From Pseudomonadota bacterium (GTDB lineage Bacteria > Pseudomonadota > Alphaproteobacteria > Acetobacterales > Acetobacteraceae): a stretch of 8,046 nucleotides of DNA. The stretch spans positions 1 to 8,046 of the forward strand of contig JAJZCS010000084.1 in the NCBI GenBank assembly GCA_021829055.1, given 5' to 3'. The translations under genes and the position numbers were made by a program. The notes beneath the pieces were generated by a model. It was not told the origin of the DNA. It ran no database searches and saw nothing but the letters and a program-made list of their open reading frames with translations. Positions 1 to 7,179 of this stretch are shown one piece after another. The number at the start of each line of letters is the position of its first letter. Within the stretch, counting starts at the first letter, position 1.

Positions 1-2097
1 ACGGTCATCGGCGCAGGTACGTTGCGGCAACAGCATATCACCACGTTCTCGGGTCTCGCGCAGGCCTCCGGATCATTGACCATCACCGAGAACACGTCGT
101 CGCCCAACAACTCCATTAATCTCAGGGGCATTGGGACGTACGCATTTTCGATTGGCGTGGAGCCAAGCGTTTCGGTGATCCTTGACGGAGTGCCGCTGCT
201 GCAGCAGGCCCAGGCGTTCGCGAACCTATCCGATATTCAGCAAATCCAGGTCCTCCCCGGTCCACAGGGAACATTGTTCGGAAAGGGTTCGTCCGCGGGC
301 GTCATTGACATCACGACCAAAGACCCGACTCGGCGCTTCTCGGCTGGTGCGCAGGTGACCGCGGCGTCGGACGGCGGGTATGATGGAAATGCGTACGTCT
401 CCGGGGCGGTTGGCCAAAAAGCCGCCCTGCGCCTGAGCGGATACGACAGCGTATATTCTGGAAACGTCAAGAATCTCTACGACGGACGGTGGTTGAACGA
501 TCACCATTCGTTCGGGTTCCGCGGAAAATTTCTCATTCGCCCGGTCAGGGCGCTCAAGGTGATGTTCGAGGCGGCGTACTCGCGGGAGACCCAGGGCGGC
601 ACATCTAACACATTGCGTTACGTCGACAACAATGTCACCCCGGCGGTGCTTGGGATCCCGCTCGCGCCCGACTTGGTCGGGATTACTCCGGGATCAGGGA
701 ATTACCGCGTGTCCGTGTTCGCTGATGCACCGACAAAAAACGAGCAGGCGACTTTTAGCGCGAGGGAAACATTGAATCTCGGCTGGGCAGATCTGATATC
801 TGAGACTACGTGGCAGGATTGGAAATACAACTTTGTCAACGACGTTGATCAGACGTCACTCGATATCCTTGGGGCATTCACCAACGGGGCAGTTCATGGC
901 GGCATCGTTCAAAGCGGTCCGTACCATGCGACTCAAATCACACAGGAACTGCGCCTGGTTTCGACCCTGGACGGTCCGCTGCAATATGTGGCAGGACTTT
1001 GGTATGCGAATGGCAAGACAGTGCGTTCATTTCAGCGCGGTCCCGTCATCGCTTTGGCTGACTGGAGCGCGGAAGCCGGTTCGCGTAGTAGCGCGGCGTT
1101 TGGTCAGTTGACGTACCGACTGTCAAACACAACCACGGCAACTGCCGGGTTGCGTGTGGATAACGAGGGTATTGACGTCGGGTTCAATAATCTGTTGTCC
1201 GGAGCGACAGCGGCGACCTGCGCGACGGGAGCAGCGTGTGTCGGGAGTCATACCGATACGGCCGTGACATGGAAGGCGTCACTACAGCATAACTTCACGC
1301 ACAACGTGATGGCATATGTCAGCGCGGCGACAGGATACAAGGGGTACGGCTACAACATTGAGACGGGATTCACGCCGTACGACGCGACACATCCAGTGAA
1401 ACCGGAGCACTCGAGGTCATACGAGATCGGTGTCAAGAGCAGGCTGCTGTCAGACCGTCTTCAACTTAACGGTGACATTTACTGGACTGATTACACTGGT
1501 TTTCAGGCGCAGACCGCGATCATTGTGAACGGGGCACCGCAGCTGAGCCTGCAAAACGTCGGAAGACTACGTACGAGGGGGGTGGAACTGCAGATGCTCG
1601 CCCGGCCGACGAACTGGCTGCTGCTAGATGGATCGGCGTCCTACACGGACGCGGTCGTTCTCAGTTTCCCGAGTGCGCCGTGCTACGCCGGTCAGACTGT
1701 GGCGGAAGGCTGTATCAACAAGAGCCAGAATAGGTCCGGTGGCATGTTGCCCAATTCACCGAAATTCAAGGTGAACCTTGGCGGAACGGCGCATACCGCT
1801 TTGGGTGACGGATTTGAGGGAACTGGGACTTTGGACTATCGGTATCAGAGTGCCGTCAATTTCGACCTCTTGGGCGATCCGTACGATGTGCAGGGCGGAT
1901 ATGGCATCTGGGACGCGAATGTCGGGCTGTTGAAAGGCCGTTTCACGGTGACTGTGTTCGTGAACAATGTTCTCGATAAGCACTACGCGGCCTACATTAC
2001 AGATTCGGCTGGATTGACGAATACTCATGTGCTTTATCAGATTCTACCCCGGGATTCGCAGCGGTACTTTGGCATCACAGTTGGCTATCGGTACTGA
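1..2097 (+). CDS. TonB-dependent outer-membrane receptor (5'-truncated by window edge)
   Basis: Outer-membrane, TonB/ExbBD-energised beta-barrel importer. The frame is open from base 1, so the TTG at 22 is only an internal Leu codon; 698 residues are visible. The missing N-terminus should hold the signal peptide, TonB box and first part of the plug. Counting from the first visible codon, the plug shows LRGIG (41-45), an ILDGVP strand (60-65) and LPGPQGTLFGKGSSAGVI (85-102), the hallmark plug stretch of this receptor class. The rest alternates short aromatic/hydrophobic strands and polar loops, as in a 22-strand barrel. Two close cysteine pairs (407/413 and 561/571) look like loop disulfides. 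The protein ends YFGITVGYRY, with the terminal aromatic residue of a Bam-type beta signal, so the 3' end is intact. It lies upstream of and co-directional with hexuronate genes, so a uronate-containing oligosaccharide is a likely substrate; that is inferred from context, not from the sequence. Family call is firm, substrate is not. Confidence 0.95.
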   Translation, partial: TVIGAGTLRQQHITTFSGLAQASGSLTITENTSSPNNSINLRGIGTYAFSIGVEPSVSVILDGVPLLQQAQAFANLSDIQQIQVLPGPQGTLFGKGSSAGVIDITTKDPTRRFSAGAQVTAASDGGYDGNAYVSGAVGQKAALRLSGYDSVYSGNVKNLYDGRWLNDHHSFGFRGKFLIRPVRALKVMFEAAYSRETQGGTSNTLRYVDNNVTPAVLGIPLAPDLVGITPGSGNYRVSVFADAPTKNEQATFSARETLNLGWADLISETTWQDWKYNFVNDVDQTSLDILGAFTNGAVHGGIVQSGPYHATQITQELRLVSTLDGPLQYVAGLWYANGKTVRSFQRGPVIALADWSAEAGSRSSAAFGQLTYRLSNTTTATAGLRVDNEGIDVGFNNLLSGATAATCATGAACVGSHTDTAVTWKASLQHNFTHNVMAYVSAATGYKGYGYNIETGFTPYDATHPVKPEHSRSYEIGVKSRLLSDRLQLNGDIYWTDYTGFQAQTAIIVNGAPQLSLQNVGRLRTRGVELQMLARPTNWLLLDGSASYTDAVVLSFPSAPCYAGQTVAEGCINKSQNRSGGMLPNSPKFKVNLGGTAHTALGDGFEGTGTLDYRYQSAVNFDLLGDPYDVQGGYGIWDANVGLLKGRFTVTVFVNNVLDKHYAAYITDSAGLTNTHVLYQILPRDSQRYFGITVGYRY

Positions 2098-2112
2098 TGC
2101 GGGCGAGGCAGA

Positions 2113-2298
2113 TCACCAGAGTCGGTCCGGACGAATTCTGTGGTGCATCGCAAGGGGCGTGCGCGGTTTAGGTGGAAGTCGGGCGACAATTCACACAGCC
2201 CGCACGCCGCGCTCGATCTGTGCACGCGAGCTGCGTGAGTGCCGCCCTCGGGTGTTCGGTGGCGGTGCGGGAATGATTCGTCCGGGCTGATTTGGTGA
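2113..2298. repeat. Imperfect inverted repeat in the receptor-reductase gap
   Basis: The 238-bp gap between the receptor stop and the next start holds two inverted arms, 2113-2136 and 2276-2298. Each has an exact 10-bp block (CCGGACGAAT at 2127-2136, its complement at 2276-2285) and an exact 6-bp block (TCACCA at 2113-2118, TGGTGA at 2293-2298). The blocks are separated by 8 and 7 bases that match partly. Between the arms are two smaller hairpins, CACGC/GCGTG at 2223-2237 and CCGCC/GGCGG at 2242-2265. None is followed by a T-run, so a classical Rho-independent terminator is not supported. The arms could be paired operator half-regions, the ends of a small non-coding mobile element, or an RNA fold; nothing seen decides between these. 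I saw no convincing sigma70 promoter in this gap. Confidence 0.45.
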
Positions 2299-2335
2299 GG
2301 CTGAGCGGCCACAGCAAGAGAGTATCGACATATAA

Positions 2336-3832
2336 ATGGAACAAAGTGCGGCAAAACCTGTGCGGCTGTCCGACGCATCGCTCCACTTGGCCGCGGCGGT
2401 GGTGGGTCGTCCGCAATACGAGCGTCGCGCCGTGACGCCGGGGATCGTGCACTTCGGCCCGGGGGCATTTCACCGCGCCCACCAAGCTGATTACTTCGAT
2501 CGCATCCTGGTGCGGGACCCGCGGTTCGGAATATGTGCGGTGTCGCTGCGCACGGCATCAGTGCGGGACGCGTTGCTCCCACAGGATGGTCTTTATACGC
2601 TTCTTGAACTGGACGACAGCGTCTCGGTGCGGGTGATCGGTGCAATCCGCGAGTTCCTGGTAGCAGCAGAGTCGCCGCGAAGACTCTCAGCGCGTCTGGC
2701 GGCCCCTACGACGCGACTGGTGACGATCACGGTGACTGAAAAGGGATATTGTCTCGATGGGGCAGGAAATCTCGATCTCGATCATCCGGATATTCAGCAT
2801 GATCTGGCAACCGCGGGGGATCCACGGAGTGTGCTGGGCTGGATTGTTCGTGGCTTCCAATTGCGTCGAGCAATGGGTCTTGATCCATACACTGTCATCA
2901 GCTGCGACAATCTCTCGGACAATGGGGGCAAACTGGGCAGAGCGGTCTGGGAGTTTGCTTCTCGCATAGACCCCCCCTTATCCGGATGGATCGCTGAGCA
3001 CGGGCGCTTTCCGCGAACTGTGGTCGACAGCATCACTCCAGCAACCGACGATGCGCTGCGCGACAGAGTCGCGGCACTCACCGGTCTTGGAGACGCATGG
3101 CCGGTTCAGCGAGAGCAGTTCGCTCAATGGGTAATAGAGGAAACAGACGACCCAGGACTTCCAGACTGGCAGAACTTCGGTGTCACCGTCAGCAAAAACG
3201 TAAGGGAATTCGAACGAGCAAAGTTGCGCATGCTGAATGGAGCGCATTCCGCTCTGGCGTATATGGGGCTGCTGCTTGGGCTGGAGACGGTATGCGATGC
3301 TGTGAATCATCCGCTGCTCCGGATGTTCGTCGAGAAACTTCTAGCGGAGGAAGTTGAGCCGTCGCTCCTAGGCCTCGATTTTGGGCAGCGCACGGCCTAC
3401 CGGCATGCCATCCTGCGCCGATTCGCGAACACCACCCTGCGACACCGGCTTGAGCAGATTGCATGGGACGGGACGAAGAAGCTACCGATCCGAATCTTTG
3501 GATCGATGATAGATGCACTTGACGGAGGTCGTCCGGCAGCGCGATTGATCGCAATTCTTGCTGCATGGATGCAGTTCGTGCGCGCGCGGGCGAACGCAGG
3601 CGTGGAGATTGTCGACCCTTTAGGCCCGGAGCTTGGCGAACGCGGGCTCCGGACAAATGGCGACGGGGCGCACGATCTACCACTGTTTCTGTCGTTGCCG
3701 AATCTCTTTCCCAAGCGGCTTGCGGATGACTCTGGGTTTCGGAGGTTGCTCGTTGGGGCATACGACCGAATGACGAGTCGTGGCGTTTCGTGTGCCCTGG
3801 AGCTGACATTCAAACCGATGGATTCCAAATGA
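2336..3832 (+). CDS. uxuB: Fructuronate/tagaturonate reductase, mannitol dehydrogenase family
   Basis: Cytoplasmic NAD-dependent polyol/aldonate oxidoreductase, 498 aa, the usual size for UxuB (about 490). Expected reaction: D-fructuronate to D-mannonate with NADH, the second step of glucuronate breakdown. The N-terminal Rossmann part has GIVHFGPGAFHRAHQA (36-51), the nucleotide-binding signature of this long-chain family. TVTEKGY (132-138), SCDNLSDNG (189-197), VDSITPAT (230-237) and QWVIE (264-268) follow. KLRMLNGAHSA carries the family catalytic spacing Lys-x4-Asn-x2-His as K296, N301 and H304. The family also includes mannitol, arabinitol and tagaturonate (UxaB) dehydrogenases; the choice of UxuB rests on resemblance to the E. 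coli protein and on the neighbouring transporter and isomerase. Start at ATG 2336 has only a weak purine-rich stretch (AGAGAG near 2317-2322). The stop overlaps the transporter start by 4 bp (ATGA), pointing to translational coupling. Confidence 0.88.
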   Translation: MEQSAAKPVRLSDASLHLAAAVVGRPQYERRAVTPGIVHFGPGAFHRAHQADYFDRILVRDPRFGICAVSLRTASVRDALLPQDGLYTLLELDDSVSVRVIGAIREFLVAAESPRRLSARLAAPTTRLVTITVTEKGYCLDGAGNLDLDHPDIQHDLATAGDPRSVLGWIVRGFQLRRAMGLDPYTVISCDNLSDNGGKLGRAVWEFASRIDPPLSGWIAEHGRFPRTVVDSITPATDDALRDRVAALTGLGDAWPVQREQFAQWVIEETDDPGLPDWQNFGVTVSKNVREFERAKLRMLNGAHSALAYMGLLLGLETVCDAVNHPLLRMFVEKLLAEEVEPSLLGLDFGQRTAYRHAILRRFANTTLRHRLEQIAWDGTKKLPIRIFGSMIDALDGGRPAARLIAILAAWMQFVRARANAGVEIVDPLGPELGERGLRTNGDGAHDLPLFLSLPNLFPKRLADDSGFRRLLVGAYDRMTSRGVSCALELTFKPMDSK

Positions 3833-5106
3833 GTGCCGCAAACGAGTCGCGCACCCCTGGCCCTGGGGGAAACGTTCGGTGGGGAATTTGCGCATTGCTG
3901 TTTGCAGCAACTGCGCTCAACTATGTCGACCGACAGATCATCGGCATTCTGGAGCCCACGCTAGCACATCGGTATCACTGGACGCCGGATGATTACGGCG
4001 ACATTGTTTTCTGGTTCCAGGTGGGTTACGCAATCGGCTACCTAATATTCGGTAAATTAATCGATCGAATCGGCGCGAAAGCAGGCTTTGCAGTGGCGGT
4101 CGGTTTGTGGACGGTGGCGCATATCGCGCACGCCTGGGTAACAACCCTAAATGAATTTATCGTCGCGCGATTCGCTGTGGGGCTGGGTGAGGCAGGAAAT
4201 TTCCCGGCGGCGCTTAAGGCGACTGCGGAGTGGTTTCCGCAAGAGGAAAGAGCTCTTGCAACGGGTCTGTTCAATGCCGGCAGCAATGTCGGCGCGATCG
4301 TAACTCCGCTGCTCGTGCCGGCCGTGACGCTCGCCTTTGGTTGGCGAGCCGCCTTTCTGATTACTGGTTGCTTCACGATTATATGGCTTGTCGTCTGGTT
4401 GGTTTTCTATCGGGCGCCAGAACGACATTCGCGGTTGAATGCACAAGAATTTCAGTACATTACGCGTGATTCGCCGACATCTACCTCGCCAGTCCCGTGG
4501 AGGAAGCTGCTTCGAGTACGAGAGACCTGGGGATTTGCGATAGCCAAATTCTTGACTGACCCGATTTGGTGGATGTATCTGTTCTGGCTGCCAGATTTCT
4601 TGGTGCAGCGACATCATTTGAACCTTGCATCATTCGGCATTCCGCTCGTCGTGATCTATGTGATTTCCGATCTGGGCAGCATAGCCGGTGGATGGATGTC
4701 ATCCCGCCTGATCAAAGCTGGAGTGACGGTGAACGCGGCGCGTAAATACACGATGCTCCTCTGTGCGGTGTTGGTCACTCCCATTATGGCAGCAGCCAGA
4801 GTACACAGTCTGTGGGCTGCTGTTGCCATCATTGCGCTTGCGACGGCTGCGCACCAGGGATTTTCATGTAATCTTTTTACTGTTCCATCCGACATATTCC
4901 CGCGCCGCGCAGTTGGATCACTCATCGGGATTGGTGGCACCGCCGGTGCGATCGGCGGGATGCTAATCGCGAAATATGCCGGTTGGGTTCTGGAGCGAAT
5001 GGGTACCTTCACTCCGATATTCGTCGTCGCGGGAAGCGTATATTTCCTGGCATTGCTCGTTGTTCATCTGACTTCGCCTCGTCTTGAGCCCGCGCGGCTT
5101 GATTGA
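3829..5106 (+). CDS. exuT: MFS hexuronate transporter, ExuT-like
   Basis: Inner-membrane proton-coupled carrier of the anion:cation symporter branch of the major facilitator superfamily, 425 aa, the usual length for ExuT/GudP-type carriers; predicted substrates are glucuronate and galacturonate. Seen in the protein: a short polar N-terminus, a first helix ending in NYVDRQ (31-36), the loop 2-3 motif GKLIDRIGAK (75-84), the subfamily stretch GLGEAGNFPAALKATAEWFP (118-137), and about twelve hydrophobic segments with a polar central loop around 195-230. The last helix ends near 412, followed by a short tail. The frame is open further upstream to a GTG at 3790, but that would add 13 residues inside the reductase gene. 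The ATG at 3829, forming an ATGA overlap with the reductase stop, is the better start, even though no strong ribosome site precedes it. Expression probably depends on coupling to the upstream gene. Exact sugar specificity is inferred from neighbours. Confidence 0.88.
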   Translation: MSAANESRTPGPGGNVRWGICALLFAATALNYVDRQIIGILEPTLAHRYHWTPDDYGDIVFWFQVGYAIGYLIFGKLIDRIGAKAGFAVAVGLWTVAHIAHAWVTTLNEFIVARFAVGLGEAGNFPAALKATAEWFPQEERALATGLFNAGSNVGAIVTPLLVPAVTLAFGWRAAFLITGCFTIIWLVVWLVFYRAPERHSRLNAQEFQYITRDSPTSTSPVPWRKLLRVRETWGFAIAKFLTDPIWWMYLFWLPDFLVQRHHLNLASFGIPLVVIYVISDLGSIAGGWMSSRLIKAGVTVNAARKYTMLLCAVLVTPIMAAARVHSLWAAVAIIALATAAHQGFSCNLFTVPSDIFPRRAVGSLIGIGGTAGAIGGMLIAKYAGWVLERMGTFTPIFVVAGSVYFLALLVVHLTSPRLEPARLD

Positions 5107-5182
5107 CCGACGGTGAGGACCGCTTGAGGCTGTTCGGGGCGGGGTCGGCTAGTAGGGGATCTCGGATCAGCGCGCGGAGGCG

Positions 5183-5224
5183 AATCAAGGCGCACTCGCA
5201 TTCGAGAAGAAGTGTCGTTTGATT
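5183..5224. promoter_or_regulatory. Imperfect dyad in the gap before uxaC
   Basis: Within the 189-bp non-coding gap between transporter and isomerase, AATCAA (5183-5188) and TTGATT (5219-5224) are exact complements. Inside them CACT (5193-5196) and AGTG (5211-5214) are complementary too, with equal 4-base interruptions on both sides. This could be a regulator site or an RNA stem-loop in the leader of uxaC. A GATAAT hexamer at 5262-5267 resembles a -10 box but has no matching -35 at a normal distance, so I do not call a promoter. The dyad is short enough that chance is a real alternative. Confidence 0.25.
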
Positions 5225-5284
5225 ATATTGCTCTGACGGGTTCGTCTGTTGTTTACGCGGTGATAATTCGAACTTGGTTTTCAC

Positions 5285-5288
5285 GGAG
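5285..5288 (+). promoter_or_regulatory. Ribosome binding site that sets the uxaC start
   Basis: GGAG lies 7 bases before the ATG at 5296. The reading frame is open for 28 more codons to a GTG at 5212, but those codons encode nothing resembling the family. The Shine-Dalgarno match, together with the usual uronate isomerase N-terminus (…LHPDRLFP), fixes the start at 5296. Confidence 0.7.
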
Positions 5289-5295
5289 CTTGAAG

Positions 5296-6711
5296 ATGCC
5301 GTCGTCTCTTGACCTTCATCCGGATCGGCTATTTCCGGCCGAGCCAACGGTTCGGGCTATGGCGCGGGAGTTGTACGAGGAAATTCGCGCGCTTCCGATC
5401 GTCAGCGCTCACGGTCACACGGATGCCCGGTGGTTTGCGTTCGACGAGCCGTTTTCGAACGCTGTCGAGCTATTGCTTGCGCCGGATCACTACGTGTTCA
5501 GAATGTTGTACAGTCAGGGAGTTTCGCTGGAAGCACTGGGAATAGGATCGAAGGCGGGACCATCGATGGTTGAGCCGCGCGATGCGTGGCGAGAATTCGC
5601 ACGGCACTATTGGCTGTTTCGGGGAACACCATCGCAACTTTGGCTTGAACACGTCTTCGTCGAAGTTTTTGGGATCCGGGTCAAACTTGAGCCTCAGACT
5701 GCGGATCTGTATTTCGACACGATCAATGCGGCACTTGCTTCACCGAAGTTCCGACCTCGTGCATTGTACGAAAAGTTCAATATCGAAGTGCTTGCCACCA
5801 CAGAGAGTCCAATCGACAGATTGGAATCCCATGTGGCAATCCGCGCGAGTGGATGGACTGGCAGGGTCATCACTACGTATCGACCCGATATCGTGATTGA
5901 TCCAGAGCATGAGGAGTTCAAGTCGGCGCTGCGAACATTTGGGGACCTGACAGGGGAGGATGTGTTTACTTGGGCGGGTTATCTTAGGGGGCATCGGATT
6001 CGGCGAGCAGAGTTCGCAGCGCTCGGAGCGACGGCGACTGATCACGGCCATCCGACGTGCGCGACTGCTGACTTGGGCGAGGTCGAGGCGGCCGCCCTGT
6101 TCGCGAGGATTCTGGGGAGCGAAGTTGCGGCCACTGATGCCGAACTATTCCGAGCGCAAATGCTGACCGAGATGGCGAAGATGAGTCTCGATGACGGTTT
6201 GGTGATGCAGATTCATCCTGGAGTGGTTCGCAATCACAATCGAGCACTGTTTCAGTCCCACGGTCGGGACAAGGGCGCAGATATCCCTCAATCGACCGAC
6301 TATGTCCACGCGCTGAAGCCCTTGCTCGACCGTTGCGGGAACGATAGACGGCTGGCGGTCATTCTCTTCACGCTCGATGAGAGCGCCTACAGTCGCGAGC
6401 TGGCACCTCTGGCAGGCCATTATCCAGTGCTAAAGCTCGGGCCAGCGTGGTGGTTTCACGATAGCCCTGAGGGAATGCGCCGCTTCCGGGAGCAGACTTC
6501 GGAAACCGCAGGTTTCTACAATACGGTCGGGTTCAATGACGATACGCGGGCTTTTTTGTCGATTCCCGCTCGGCATGATGTTGCCCGAAGGGTGGATTGT
6601 GCATATCTGGCGCGACTAGTGACCGAGCATCGGCTCGATGAAGGTAGCGCGCGTGATCTTGCGGTGGATCTCGCGTATCGGTTACCCAAGAAGGCGTACC
6701 GATTTGACTGA
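5296..6711 (+). CDS. uxaC: Uronate (glucuronate/galacturonate) isomerase
   Basis: Cytoplasmic isomerase of the amidohydrolase superfamily that converts D-glucuronate to D-fructuronate and D-galacturonate to D-tagaturonate, the first step after uptake. The product is 471 aa, almost exactly the family length of about 470. The N-terminus has LHPDRLFPAEP (7-17), then SAHGHTDARWF (37-47) with the metal-binding HxH pair at H39 and H41. DHYVFRMLYSQGV (64-76) is strongly conserved in UxaC. Later blocks are MQIHPGVVRNHN (304-315), the LGPAWWFHDS stretch (381-390), and VGFNDDTR (411-418), where one of D415/D416 should be the strand-8 metal or catalytic aspartate. The C-terminal AYRLPKKAYRF matches the family end, so the gene is complete. 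It supplies the substrate for the reductase encoded upstream. It is separated from the transporter by 189 bp, so it may be read from its own promoter or from the upstream transcript. Confidence 0.95.
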   Translation: MPSSLDLHPDRLFPAEPTVRAMARELYEEIRALPIVSAHGHTDARWFAFDEPFSNAVELLLAPDHYVFRMLYSQGVSLEALGIGSKAGPSMVEPRDAWREFARHYWLFRGTPSQLWLEHVFVEVFGIRVKLEPQTADLYFDTINAALASPKFRPRALYEKFNIEVLATTESPIDRLESHVAIRASGWTGRVITTYRPDIVIDPEHEEFKSALRTFGDLTGEDVFTWAGYLRGHRIRRAEFAALGATATDHGHPTCATADLGEVEAAALFARILGSEVAATDAELFRAQMLTEMAKMSLDDGLVMQIHPGVVRNHNRALFQSHGRDKGADIPQSTDYVHALKPLLDRCGNDRRLAVILFTLDESAYSRELAPLAGHYPVLKLGPAWWFHDSPEGMRRFREQTSETAGFYNTVGFNDDTRAFLSIPARHDVARRVDCAYLARLVTEHRLDEGSARDLAVDLAYRLPKKAYRFD

Positions 6712-6741
6712 CGGCGACATGCCATGGAATTCAACGATCGG

Positions 6742-6770
6742 CTGACAGTAGGGCTGCAGTGCTCTATAAA
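6742..6770 (+). promoter_or_regulatory. Sigma70-like promoter after uxaC
   Basis: CTGACA (6742-6747, five of six to TTGACA) is followed by exactly 17 bases and then TATAAA (6765-6770, five of six to TATAAT). A transcript would start near 6777 and run rightward through a palindrome at 6786-6798 into the small ORF at 6855. This is the best promoter match found by eye in the non-coding parts of the window. It is unverified, and AT-rich intergenic DNA gives such matches by chance. Confidence 0.5.
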
Positions 6771-6785
6771 TGAAATTGGATTGAA

Positions 6786-6798
6786 CGTTTTTAAAACG
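6786..6798. promoter_or_regulatory. Perfect 13-bp palindrome, possible operator
   Basis: CGTTTT and AAAACG flank a single central T. The site would lie about 9-21 bases downstream of the start point predicted for the promoter at 6742-6770, a position where a repressor could block transcription. No regulator gene is visible nearby and the motif is short, so an operator role is only a suggestion. The same bases also form part of the T/A tract of the hairpin next to it. Confidence 0.3.
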
Positions 6799-6816
6799 AG
6801 CCTGCTTGGCGGCTCG
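6788..6816 (-). terminator. Possible leftward Rho-independent terminator
   Basis: CGAGCC (6797-6802) and GGCTCG (6811-6816) form a 6-bp GC-rich stem with an 8-base loop. Read on the minus strand, the stem is followed at once by four T and then a run of A. This could end transcripts coming leftward from the transposase remnant before they enter uxaC antisense. The T-run is short and no T-run follows on the plus strand, so it would not terminate uxaC itself. Confidence 0.3.
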
Positions 6817-6854
6817 CGCAATATCGCACGCTGTGAACTGCACGAGTTATTGTC

Positions 6855-7166
6855 ATGGAGCGAAGTGGTGTAGAGCACGATCAGGAAGAGGGTGTTGCAA
6901 AAAAAATGTATCATGACGTGCGGCACCATGCCGAGATCGTGAGCGTATTTCTGCGGACCGGTCTCTCTCGTCCTGAAAAGTGCATTTGTGTGTTGCAAGG
7001 AGCGAGTTGGCGATCGATTCACAAGTCGCTGCTCGTTGCCGGTATCGATCTCGTAGCAGTACGCAAGAATGGACTGCTCGAGCTCATGCGAACACAGGAT
7101 CTGTATTCGACTCGCGCAGCATTAGACCCCAACAGGATATTGCGAATTTCAGGCATCCTGACGTAG
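6855..7166 (+). CDS. Small ORF of unknown function (103 codons)
   Basis: I do not recognise this product. It is predicted to be soluble, with no signal peptide or membrane helix. Residues 1-35 are rich in charged residues and His (KKMYHDVRHHAEI at 16-28). The C-terminal third contains a GIDLV stretch and then LELMRT…ALDPNRIL. The latter faintly resembles the C-terminal end of FAD-linked oxidases of the GlcD/D-lactate dehydrogenase type (…LMR-IK-ALDPN-ILNPGK), but with extra residues between the two parts. It could therefore be a scrambled remnant of such a gene. The ATG at 6855 has no clear ribosome site; an in-frame ATG at 6906 (residue 18) after AGGAAGAGGG and a run of eight A is an alternative start. 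A promoter-like sequence and palindrome lie upstream. G+C is close to that of the uronate genes, unlike the DNA that begins right after its stop. Real gene, remnant and chance frame all remain possible. Confidence 0.35.
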   Translation: MERSGVEHDQEEGVAKKMYHDVRHHAEIVSVFLRTGLSRPEKCICVLQGASWRSIHKSLLVAGIDLVAVRKNGLLELMRTQDLYSTRAALDPNRILRISGILT

Positions 7167-7179
7167 GCCCTGCTGAAAA

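Noticed and set aside
22..24. TTG as the start codon of the receptor
   Set aside because: The frame is open from base 1, and the plug domain already in progress shows that the true start lies upstream of the window.
2085..2645. 186-codon minus-strand frame across the receptor-reductase gap and the start of the reductase gene
   Set aside because: Its composition is Pro/Arg/Ala-rich with no family motifs. It is mostly antisense to the well-supported reductase gene.
3790..3828. Upstream GTG start for the transporter adding 13 residues
   Set aside because: It would lie within the reductase gene, while the ATGA overlap at 3829-3832 is a standard coupled arrangement and gives the usual length.
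3189..3828. Long minus-strand frames opposite the reductase gene (for example 206 and 143 codons)
   Set aside because: No recognisable motifs and complete overlap with a gene that has intact catalytic residues; these are shadow frames.
5129..5148. Weak similarity between TGTTCGG…GGCGG stretches at 2254-2265 and 5130-5143, as a possible shared operator
   Set aside because: Only short G-rich words match and the similarity does not extend; chance in G+C-rich DNA is sufficient.
5212..5295. Upstream GTG start for uxaC adding 28 residues
   Set aside because: The added residues do not resemble the family N-terminus, and a GGAG ribosome site 7 bases before the ATG at 5296 gives the usual protein length.
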